Positions 22,621-28,427 of a stretch of 28,427 nucleotides of DNA are shown here, in pieces. Positions within the stretch are counted from its first letter, which is position 1; each line of letters begins with the position of its first letter. A program made the position numbers and the translations under genes. Source of the stretch: Granulosicoccus sp964449565 (GTDB taxonomy: Bacteria > Pseudomonadota > Gammaproteobacteria > Granulosicoccales > Granulosicoccaceae); contig CAYUZB010000043.1 in assembly GCA_964449565.1 (NCBI GenBank), positions 1 through 28,427 on the forward strand. The letters are read 5' to 3'. The notes beneath the pieces are model-generated. The model was given only the letters and a program-made list of their open reading frames with translations, did no database searches and was not told where the DNA came from.

Positions 22621-23565
22621 TCAAGAGCGGCGAAGCCCATAGAGGTTATCCGCCAAGCCCAGCGCCGAGAGCAACAATGTTGTCTGCGGCACTATCATCA
22701 GCAGGTAAATACCTACCAACCAATTCTTGTTAAGTCCTCTCTCACGTACCAGTGAGTGAAGGACCGCCAAACCTTGCGTAAAAAACGCAAACAAAAACAC
22801 CATGGCCGCAGCCCGCCACCATTGCCCGCCCACGGCAAAGGCCAACAAGACCACAACGACACAAACCAGCGACGCTCCACGCCCTAAGGACAAGGCATGA
22901 AACTCCTTTTTGAACCCACCAGGATTCAACAATGCCGCCTGCCAGCTTCTGGCAAGAAACAAGGTCCCCATCGCAAGCATCATGGCAGTCACACCAATAA
23001 ACATGGTCATCAACTCGGCAATTCCCTGCGACGCCGCTTCAATATCTTCTGAAGAGATCTGCAATTGCTCCGCCGGCAACTGCGAAAAGCTCTCCTCAAA
23101 ATGCCCTTTCCAGAACGCTGTTACGTCAGGAAAAAACAGCAATGTACCCAACACAGCGACCAAGCCACAAACTAAAGTCGCCAAAACCGCAATGTTCAGG
23201 TTGCGAGTTCTTGCTAACACAATGGAGGCGAAAACCCCCGGCAACCAGAAACTTAATGTTGTCACTGGCAGTGCGCCCGGCAATATATTCAGCAGCAGAG
23301 ACACGACGATCAGCAAGACCACACATACCGCCAACACTTGAAGCGCCGCCATCTCACCATGGCGCAGCACCACAAACGCAACAATCGCCGCACTGGCAAT
23401 CAGCGCAACGACCGACAGAGAACTAGCCACAAACAACAGCAGCGGCGAAGACCCAACACCAGTAAGCAAAAAAGCCGGCAACAGCAGCGCCGCTAGGATC
23501 AGTCCTGCCGCTACGGCCGCTGAAGCAAAAGGGCCTCGCTCAGCTAATTGCGCCAGCCAAAGCAT
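22621..23565 (-). CDS. DUF2232/YybS-like polytopic membrane protein
   Basis: A 314-residue protein with about eight or nine hydrophobic segments (for example 14-35, 41-65, 73-94, 100-116, 123-145, 188-206, 233-247, 252-271 and 284-306). One soluble loop at about 147-187 is rich in Glu, Ser and Gln. A membrane protein of this kind between rpsR and rplI is typical of Pseudomonas and relatives; the family (DUF2232) has no established function. The ATG is 6 bases after the rpsR stop with no clear Shine-Dalgarno, so it is probably coupled to rpsR translation. It occupies the part of the operon where other gammaproteobacteria keep no gene, and priB is absent. Confidence 0.85.
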   Translation of the reverse strand: MLWLAQLAERGPFASAAVAAGLILAALLLPAFLLTGVGSSPLLLFVASSLSVVALIASAAIVAFVVLRHGEMAALQVLAVCVVLLIVVSLLLNILPGALPVTTLSFWLPGVFASIVLARTRNLNIAVLATLVCGLVAVLGTLLFFPDVTAFWKGHFEESFSQLPAEQLQISSEDIEAASQGIAELMTMFIGVTAMMLAMGTLFLARSWQAALLNPGGFKKEFHALSLGRGASLVCVVVVLLAFAVGGQWWRAAAMVFLFAFFTQGLAVLHSLVRERGLNKNWLVGIYLLMIVPQTTLLLSALGLADNLYGLRRS

Positions 23566-23571
23566 GCATTA

Positions 23572-23796
23572 CTAGTGCTGATCGGTATATGGCAACAAGG
23601 CCAGATAGCGCGAACGTTTAATGGCCGTTGCCAGCTGTCGCTGATAACGGGCTTTGGTTCCAGTAATACGACTAGGAACAATTTTGCCAGTTTCGGTGAC
23701 AAAGCCTTTCAGCAATTCAAGATCTTTGTAATCGATCTCAGTGATACCTTCAGCGGTAAAACGGCAGTACTTGCGTCGACGAAAATAACGAGACAT
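23572..23796 (-). CDS. rpsR: 30S ribosomal protein S18
   Basis: A 74-residue protein, the normal S18 length. It reads MSRYFRRRKYCRFTAEGITE, then IDYKDLELLKGFVTETGKIV and PSRITGTKARYQRQLATAIK, all S18 signatures. S18 pairs with S6 on the platform of the small subunit. AAGGAAA lies about 4 bases before the ATG. The gene follows rpsF by 19 bases. Confidence 0.98.
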   Translation of the reverse strand: MSRYFRRRKYCRFTAEGITEIDYKDLELLKGFVTETGKIVPSRITGTKARYQRQLATAIKRSRYLALLPYTDQH

Positions 23797-23815
23797 GAGA
23801 TTTCCTTAGAGTTCT

Positions 23816-24247
23816 TTATTCGGCAGCTGTGGCGGCCGGGGCATCATCCGATGCGTCGCTGGCGGCAAGCGCCTCTGGCACTTCGTCAGATTCGGCGCGG
23901 GGACGACGTTCCTCGTCACCACGAGAGTCTTCTTTCTTGATCAGTGGAGAAGGCTCCGTCATTGCGCGATCCTGCAGCAAGACCATGTGGCGGATAACCG
24001 CATCGTTGAATTTGAACGCGCTGGTCAGTTCGTCGATCGTTTGCTGACCACACTCGATGTTCATCAGCGTGTAATGGGCTTTGTAGATCTTGTTGATCGG
24101 GTAAGCCAGCTGACGCCGCCCCCAATCTTCCTGACGGTGGATGACCCCGTCATGGCTTTCGATAATGCCGCGATAACGCTCAATCATTGCAGGCACCTGC
24201 TCGCTCTGGTCAGGGTGGACCAGAAACACGATTTCGTAATGACGCAC
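23816..24247 (-). CDS. rpsF: 30S ribosomal protein S6
   Basis: A 143-residue protein whose first ~100 residues are the S6 fold: MRHYEIVFLVHPDQSEQVPA, then EDWGRRQLAYPINKIYKAHY and FNDAVIRHMVLL. The remaining ~43 residues are an acidic, Ala/Asp/Glu-rich tail; S6 tails are glutamylated by RimK in E. coli, but this one has a single terminal Glu after TAA and is longer than usual. The start codon is GTG (24245-24247), with GGGAG 6 bases upstream. First gene of rpsF-rpsR-DUF2232-rplI, likely running on into dnaB-alr. It has its own predicted promoter about 100 bases upstream. Confidence 0.97.
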   Translation of the reverse strand: MRHYEIVFLVHPDQSEQVPAMIERYRGIIESHDGVIHRQEDWGRRQLAYPINKIYKAHYTLMNIECGQQTIDELTSAFKFNDAVIRHMVLLQDRAMTEPSPLIKKEDSRGDEERRPRAESDEVPEALAASDASDDAPAATAAE

Positions 24248-24283
24248 AATAGCTCCCTATGGGTTTCGCCCGCCTTGACCGCC

Positions 24284-24298
24284 GCCGGGATACCCGGC
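24284..24298 (-). promoter_or_regulatory. Hairpin in the rpsF leader, candidate S6:S18 autoregulatory element
   Basis: On the minus strand GCCGGG-TAT-CCCGGC is a perfect 6-bp stem, 37 bases before the rpsF start, within the predicted leader and without a following T-run. Many bacteria regulate this operon by S6:S18 binding a leader RNA structure with a bulged CCG. I cannot show that this hairpin is that motif. Confidence 0.3.
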
Positions 24299-24349
24299 AA
24301 GCGTCCGACTGGACGAGGAAGTGGTTAACTACAAGACTGTAGCCGGCGA

Positions 24350-24378
24350 ATAATAGCTGATTGAGAAAATCCCCGCAA
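24350..24378 (-). promoter_or_regulatory. Predicted rpsF operon promoter
   Basis: On the minus strand TTGCGG (24373-24378) and TATTAT (24350-24355) are 17 bases apart. The -10 matches five of six consensus bases and the -35 three of six. Transcription would begin near 24343, leaving a leader of about 95 bases. The promoter overlaps a 9-bp inverted repeat. Confidence 0.5.
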
Positions 24379-24384
24379 TCAGCT
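24355..24384. repeat. 9-bp inverted repeat around the rpsF promoter, after rlmB
   Basis: AGCTGATTG (24355-24363) and CAATCAGCT (24376-24384) are perfect complements around a 12-base loop, 50 bases after the rlmB stop. On the minus strand it is followed by ATTATT, so it could terminate rlmB transcripts weakly. It also covers the predicted rpsF -35 and the edge of the -10, so an operator role is equally possible. Confidence 0.5.
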
Positions 24385-24434
24385 CTGGAGCCGCAAATGC
24401 ACATGAACGCATTTCACAAGCCAGCTGCCACTAT

Positions 24435-25187
24435 TTATTGTTGCTGTCGACGTGCTTCAAACAGGGAGATTCCAGCGGCAACCGACACATTCAGGCTCTC
24501 CACCTGTCCCAGCATGGGAATACTGAAAAGGGAATCACAGGCATCACGAGTTAATCGACGCATGCCCTTGCCCTCGGCACCAAGAACCAGCGCCACCGAT
24601 CCGCTCAAATCCAGTTCATACAGCGTATCGCTGGCCTCCCCGGCTGCCCCATACACCCAGAAGCCTAGTTTTTGTAGATCCCCGATCGCCCGTTTGAGGT
24701 TGGTGACTTGAACCAGCGAAATGGTTTCGGCAGCGCCGGATGCGACCTTTCGTACCACAGGCGTCACTCCCACGCTGTTGTCGACTGGAATAACAACGGC
24801 ATCAGCCGCCACCGCATCAGCTGATCGAAGGCAGGCACCCAGATTGTGGGGGTCCTGGATTTCGTCAAGCACCAACACCAACAAGGGACGGGTCACCTGC
24901 GCCTGTCGTGATTCGATAACAGCGACCAGGTCAGTCATCGGTTCGAGCGGGGATTCTCCACTGAAAACCGCCACTACCCCCTGGTGTTGCACGTCGGCCA
25001 CCAGCGCGTCAAGGGTCTTTCTGTCAACTTCAGCAATGCGCAAGCCGCTGGCACGCGCTAAATCCAACACGGCACGCAGCCGTGAATCACGACGACCACG
25101 TTGCACAAGCACGCGATCGATTTTTTCCGGCGCCGACTTGAGCAGCGCCTTGACGCTATGCATACCGCCGACATGTTGCTCAGTCAC
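24435..25187 (-). CDS. rlmB: 23S rRNA 2'-O-methyltransferase RlmB
   Basis: A 250-residue SPOUT enzyme that methylates G2251 of 23S rRNA in the peptidyl-transferase region using S-adenosylmethionine. Motif 1 is LDEIQDPHNLGACLRSAD at 107-124 (N115, R121), motif 2 is LVLGAEGKGMRRL at 200-212 (E206) and motif 3 is IPMLGQVESLNVSVAAGI at 223-240 (N233). The N-terminal substrate-binding domain spans about 8-76. The start is GTG at 25187, overlapping the rnr stop by four bases (GTGA), so the two are coupled; the resulting MTEQHVGGMHSVKALL opening aligns with E. coli RlmB. The ATG at residue 9 is a less likely alternative. Confidence 0.97.
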   Translation of the reverse strand: MTEQHVGGMHSVKALLKSAPEKIDRVLVQRGRRDSRLRAVLDLARASGLRIAEVDRKTLDALVADVQHQGVVAVFSGESPLEPMTDLVAVIESRQAQVTRPLLVLVLDEIQDPHNLGACLRSADAVAADAVVIPVDNSVGVTPVVRKVASGAAETISLVQVTNLKRAIGDLQKLGFWVYGAAGEASDTLYELDLSGSVALVLGAEGKGMRRLTRDACDSLFSIPMLGQVESLNVSVAAGISLFEARRQQQ

Positions 25188-28100
25188 GAGCGCTTACGTC
25201 GCTGTTGTTGCTTGCCGCGAGCTTTGCCGAGTGCTTTACTCACAGCTGTTTTCTTTGTTGTAGTTTTCTTACGCGTTTTCTTTTGTGTTTTCTTTTTTGC
25301 AACCACCGAAGACGCTTCTGGTTTCCTGCCACCTGACGTCTTGCGCGTCACTGATTTCTTACTCACTTTTTTTCGTGCAATTTTTTTCTGCTGGCGCTTT
25401 TTACGTGTCACCTGTGCTTGCGTTGTTTTTTTATTTCGCGTCTTGCGCGAAGACGTGCTCGTGGACTTGCTCGCGGACTTGCGCTCAGACGTGCCTGCAG
25501 AATTGCGCGCCGAAGTGCTCGCAGCCTTTTTCGTTACTTTTTTCCTGGCTACTTTCTTGGTTACTTTTCTCTGGCTTTGCTGGTTGTTGCGAGACTGCTT
25601 AGTAGTGCCTTTTTTCTTCGCGGTGCTTGAGCCGGACGATTTTTTCCTAGTCGTCGCACTCGAAGCCACTTTTTTTACCGAGGCGTTCTTGCTGGTAACT
25701 TTTTTAGTTGTCGCATTTTTGCTTGCCACCTTCTTACCTGCAACTTTTTGCGCCGAGGCTTTTTTAGCGCCGACCTTCTTGCCAGTACTTTTCTTACCTC
25801 TTTTCTTCTTCGGCGTGCCGGCGCGCGGCTGCTTCGTACGCTTTTGCGGGGAAGCATTGTGCAAGCTAGCTTCGGCTGTAGCGGTAACGCTGGTTAGCTG
25901 GAGAATTTCGTCAAACACCTCTTGCGCCTTTTCCTTGACCTCATGCTTATTTTTACGCCGAGATTTTTTTCGCTCTCGACGTGATATTGCACGCGCATTG
26001 CCGGCCGCTTTTACCGACGACCTACCCGATCGCTTGCTGGTCTTACCGGACGCCTGTGAAATTTCAATGAAATCGATTTTGCGCTCTTCGAGATTGACCG
26101 CGGCCACCTGTACGTTAATGGCATCACCCAAATGGTATTGCTGACCAGTTCGCTCGCCGATCAGCGCATGTGCAGCCTGATCGAACTGATAAAAATCGCG
26201 CGACAGATTGGTCACATGAATCAAGCCTTCAACATGAATATCCTTGAGCGCCACAAACAAACCAAATGAGGTAACCGCAGAAACAACACCGGGAAATTCA
26301 CTGCCTACATGTGCTTGCATGTACTCGCATTTCAACCAGGCTGTCACGTCACGTGACGCCTCTTCTGCACGTCGCTCGGTCGCGGAACAACTTTCGCCAA
26401 GACTCTGCATACTATCCTGCGAATATCTGAATTTGGATTTCGCCACTCTACTCAACACATGCTTTATCGCACGATGCACCATCAAATCCGGATAACGTCG
26501 AATCGGTGATGTGAAGTGCGCGTATTGCGTCAAAGCCAGGCCAAAGTGACCTTCATTCTTCGGTTGGTATACCGCCTGTTGCATTGATCGGAGCATGACG
26601 GTCTGAATGACAAGTCGATCTGGCCGGTCTTTGATCTGTTGGCTCAAACTCGCATAGTCCAAGGCACTCGGGGAATCTCCACCGCCAAGCGACAGGCTTC
26701 GTAAGGCAAGAAACGAACGAAGATCTTCCAGCCGATCAGCCTTCGGCCCATGGTGAACCCGATACAGAGTAGGCATTTCATGGTGTTCAAGAAATGCCGC
26801 AGCTGCGATGTTTGCCAGGATCATGCATTCTTCGATCAGCTTGTGAGCGTCGTTACGCACTACGGGCACGATTTCACTGATTTTCTTTTCATCATCAAAC
26901 AGAATGCGCGTCTCTGTCGAATCAAATTCGATTGCGCCTCGAGTTGCCCGCAACGCGGCAAGCGCAGCATACAGACGATGCAATTCTTCAAGCATCGGCA
27001 TCAAGGCTTCGTGCCGGGTACGCGATGACGACGTTGAATCAGTCAACATTTCATTGACTTCAGAATACGTCAGACGTGCATGCGAGCGCATGATGCCATT
27101 GTAGAAACTCGCTCGACGTATCGCGCCGTTATCCATAATCGTGATTTCGCATAACATGCACAGACGATCAACTAGCGGGTTCAAGGAACAGAGCCCGTTG
27201 GACAAGACTTCCGGCAACATCGGCACCACTCGGCCCGGAAAATACACCGAGGTGCCTCGTTTGATCGCCTCTTCATCCAGTGGCGAATCAGACTCAACGT
27301 AGTGCGCAACATCCGCGATAGCGACAAGCAATCGCCAACCCGCGTCGGTGCGTTCACACCAGACCGCATCATCAAAATCTCTGGCGTCACTGCCATCAAT
27401 AGTGACCAAGGGTAGATCACGTACATCCTTGCGTCCTTTGGCAGCACAGCTCGGCACAGTCGTTGAAAACGACGCTGCTTGATCTGTTACTGCATCCGGC
27501 CATTCAAACGGGATACCGTGGCTATGCAGTGCGACATCGATTTCCATTCCAGGGCGCAGATGCTGACCCAATACCTCAACGACCTTGCCGACCGCCTGAC
27601 GACGCCGGCTCGGTTGTTCGGTGATTTCTATCACGACAATATCGCCATTCTCGGCGCCCATCAGCTCGTGAGGCGGGACCAGGAGATCCTGATGAATGCG
27701 CTTGTTGTCCGGTGAAACAACAATCGCGCCGCGCTCGATGATCAGTTTTCCGACCAAAGATTTATTCGCGCGCTCGACAACGTCAACAATGCGACCTTCA
27801 CGACGGCCTCGATGGTCGTTGCCCGTAACACAAACGACAACCCGATCGCCGTGAAATACCTGGCGCATCTGCTTGCCATTGAGATAGATATCCTTGTCGC
27901 CATCATCAGCAATGACAAACCCGAACCCATCGGGATGAGCACTGATGCGGCCAGCGATCAATGCCTCCGTATCCACCGGAACCAATCCGCGTCGGCGGTT
28001 CTGGATCAGCTGACCATCGCGTTTCATGGCCCCGACACGCCTGCGCAACGCCTCTAGATCATCATCTGAACGCAGGTCGAGATGATCAGCCAGGGCCTCG

Positions 28101-28240
28101 AAATCCATCGGCCCCAAGTCACTGCGCAGAGCCGATAAAATATGCTCTCGGCTGGCGATCGGCGACTGGTACTTCGCCTGCTCACGCTGACGATGGGGAT
28201 CTTGCCCAGATTTTGGTGACGGTTTTTTCTTACTGCTCAT
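25184..28240 (-). CDS. rnr: RNase R with very long basic histone-H1-like tail
   Basis: A 1018-residue 3'-5' exoribonuclease, against 813 in E. coli, that degrades structured RNA and processes rRNA and tmRNA substrates. Order: winged helix at about 30-90, cold-shock domains at about 95-155 and 160-225, RNB catalytic domain at about 270-600 with the acidic cluster D282, D285, D288, D290 and D291 in VTIDGSDARDFDDAVW, and S1 domain at about 645-728. From about 732 to the end the protein is Lys/Arg/Ser/Thr/Ala-rich. A short acidic amphipathic patch (KEKAQEVFDEIL, 769-780) interrupts the basic tail, which then repeats KK-x-V/A-A/S units. RNase R enzymes usually end in a shorter Lys-rich tail. GAGGGA is 6 bases before the ATG. 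Overlaps rlmB by four bases. Confidence 0.97.
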   Translation of the reverse strand: MSSKKKPSPKSGQDPHRQREQAKYQSPIASREHILSALRSDLGPMDFEALADHLDLRSDDDLEALRRRVGAMKRDGQLIQNRRRGLVPVDTEALIAGRISAHPDGFGFVIADDGDKDIYLNGKQMRQVFHGDRVVVCVTGNDHRGRREGRIVDVVERANKSLVGKLIIERGAIVVSPDNKRIHQDLLVPPHELMGAENGDIVVIEITEQPSRRRQAVGKVVEVLGQHLRPGMEIDVALHSHGIPFEWPDAVTDQAASFSTTVPSCAAKGRKDVRDLPLVTIDGSDARDFDDAVWCERTDAGWRLLVAIADVAHYVESDSPLDEEAIKRGTSVYFPGRVVPMLPEVLSNGLCSLNPLVDRLCMLCEITIMDNGAIRRASFYNGIMRSHARLTYSEVNEMLTDSTSSSRTRHEALMPMLEELHRLYAALAALRATRGAIEFDSTETRILFDDEKKISEIVPVVRNDAHKLIEECMILANIAAAAFLEHHEMPTLYRVHHGPKADRLEDLRSFLALRSLSLGGGDSPSALDYASLSQQIKDRPDRLVIQTVMLRSMQQAVYQPKNEGHFGLALTQYAHFTSPIRRYPDLMVHRAIKHVLSRVAKSKFRYSQDSMQSLGESCSATERRAEEASRDVTAWLKCEYMQAHVGSEFPGVVSAVTSFGLFVALKDIHVEGLIHVTNLSRDFYQFDQAAHALIGERTGQQYHLGDAINVQVAAVNLEERKIDFIEISQASGKTSKRSGRSSVKAAGNARAISRRERKKSRRKNKHEVKEKAQEVFDEILQLTSVTATAEASLHNASPQKRTKQPRAGTPKKKRGKKSTGKKVGAKKASAQKVAGKKVASKNATTKKVTSKNASVKKVASSATTRKKSSGSSTAKKKGTTKQSRNNQQSQRKVTKKVARKKVTKKAASTSARNSAGTSERKSASKSTSTSSRKTRNKKTTQAQVTRKKRQQKKIARKKVSKKSVTRKTSGGRKPEASSVVAKKKTQKKTRKKTTTKKTAVSKALGKARGKQQQRRKRS

Positions 28241-28250
28241 GGATGTCCCT

Positions 28251-28281
28251 CGTCAGTATCGACAATCTTTTTGTACTGACG
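28251..28281. promoter_or_regulatory. Hairpin in the rnr 5' leader touching the ribosome binding site
   Basis: CGTCAGTA (28251-28258) and TACTGACG (28274-28281) are perfect 8-bp arms around a 15-base loop. On the rnr strand the second arm runs straight into the GAGGGA ribosome binding site, so folding could affect rnr translation. On the other strand it ends next to the tRNA-Leu -35 element. A protein-binding site is an alternative reading. Confidence 0.4.
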
Positions 28282-28282
28282 T

Positions 28283-28311
28283 TTGACTAAAGATAGCTCG
28301 TTCGGTACATT
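28283..28311 (+). promoter_or_regulatory. Promoter of the tRNA-Leu gene
   Basis: TTGACT (28283-28288; five of six) and TACATT (28306-28311; four of six) are 17 bases apart. The bases after the -10 (TCGCGCTCC) form a GC-rich discriminator, as in promoters under stringent control. The tRNA begins 28 bases after the -10. Confidence 0.65.
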
Positions 28312-28339
28312 TCGCGCTCCGATGTATTCCTATGCACCT

Positions 28340-28426
28340 GCCGAGGTGGCGGAATTGGTAGACGCGCCAGCTTCAGGTGCTGGTGAGCTTATGCTCGTGG
28401 AGGTTCAAGTCCTCTTCTCGGCACCA
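28340..28426 (+). tRNA. tRNA-Leu, anticodon CAG
   Basis: An 87-base class II tRNA. The acceptor GCCGAGG pairs with TCTCGGC (last pair G-U); the discriminator A and encoded CCA follow at 28423-28426. The anticodon stem CCAGC/GCTGG encloses the loop TTCAGGT with anticodon CAG, reading CUG codons. A long variable arm (about TGAGCTTATGCTCG) and the T arm GAGGTTCAAGTCCTC complete it. It diverges from rnr, the same neighbourhood as in Pseudomonas. Confidence 0.96.
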
Positions 28427-28427
28427 T

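Noticed and set aside
25101..26144. Long plus-strand frame rich in Phe, Leu and Cys
   Set aside because: Shadow of the Lys-rich tail of rnr on the opposite strand; the hydrophobic look is produced by complementing lysine codons.
1..28427. CRISPR array, prophage, insertion sequence or toxin-antitoxin pair
   Set aside because: No regularly spaced repeats, transposase, integrase or phage gene was seen; the tRNA-Leu at the right edge has no attachment-site copy inside the window.

Overview
The window is chromosomal DNA from a gammaproteobacterium, probably free-living, of moderate GC. The best evidence is gene order. lptG-lptF diverge from pepA-holC-valS, and a tRNA-Leu gene diverges from rnr-rlmB, followed by rpsF-rpsR-(membrane protein)-rplI-dnaB-alr. 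The second block matches the Pseudomonas arrangement: a DUF2232-type membrane protein lies between rpsR and rplI and there is no priB. Genus cannot be fixed by reading alone. Two runs of exactly 100 N (17724-17823 and 19239-19338) mark assembly joins.

Layout. 1-253: start of a lysine-rich histone H1-like protein, minus strand, running off the left edge. 254-777: AT-rich non-coding DNA with several symmetric short motifs. 778-1191: RDD-family membrane protein. 1239-3460: lptG and lptF (minus), the LPS transport permeases. 3601-8845: pepA, holC, an acidic unknown protein and valS (plus). 8872-8904: a strong bulged hairpin. 8923-11194: a MocR-type regulator (minus) diverging from a pyridoxamine-phosphate-oxidase-like protein (plus). 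11270-14223: a minus-strand cluster of an ABC-F ATPase (YheS type), a small beta-barrel-like exported protein and a DUF2970 protein. 14303-16534: LemA lipoprotein and two TPM-domain proteins (plus). 16512-17678: MFS transporter (minus). 17827-18741: galU (minus). 18846-19169: fdxA (plus). 19343-24247: alr, dnaB, rplI, a DUF2232-like protein, rpsR and rpsF (all minus, read right to left). 24435-28240: rlmB and rnr (minus). 28340-28426: tRNA-Leu(CAG) (plus) with its own promoter.

Work done by the genes. Most are housekeeping: envelope assembly (LptFG, GalU, Alr), replication (HolC, DnaB), translation and RNA metabolism (ValS, S6, S18, L9, RlmB, RNase R, tRNA-Leu, ABC-F), peptide turnover (PepA) and electron transfer (FdxA). 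The accessory parts are the MocR/flavoprotein pair, the LemA/TPM cluster and the ABC-F/beta-barrel/DUF2970 cluster.

I found no convincing new defence or mobile system, no CRISPR array, no insertion sequence and no prophage. The observations most worth checking are the roughly 285-residue histone-H1-like tail on RNase R (with a separate H1-like protein at the other end of the window), the inverted repeat wrapped around the predicted rpsF promoter, the hairpin touching the rnr ribosome binding site, the repeated CTATCAG-type motif between the MocR gene and its partner, and the long acidic N-terminus predicted for DnaB.
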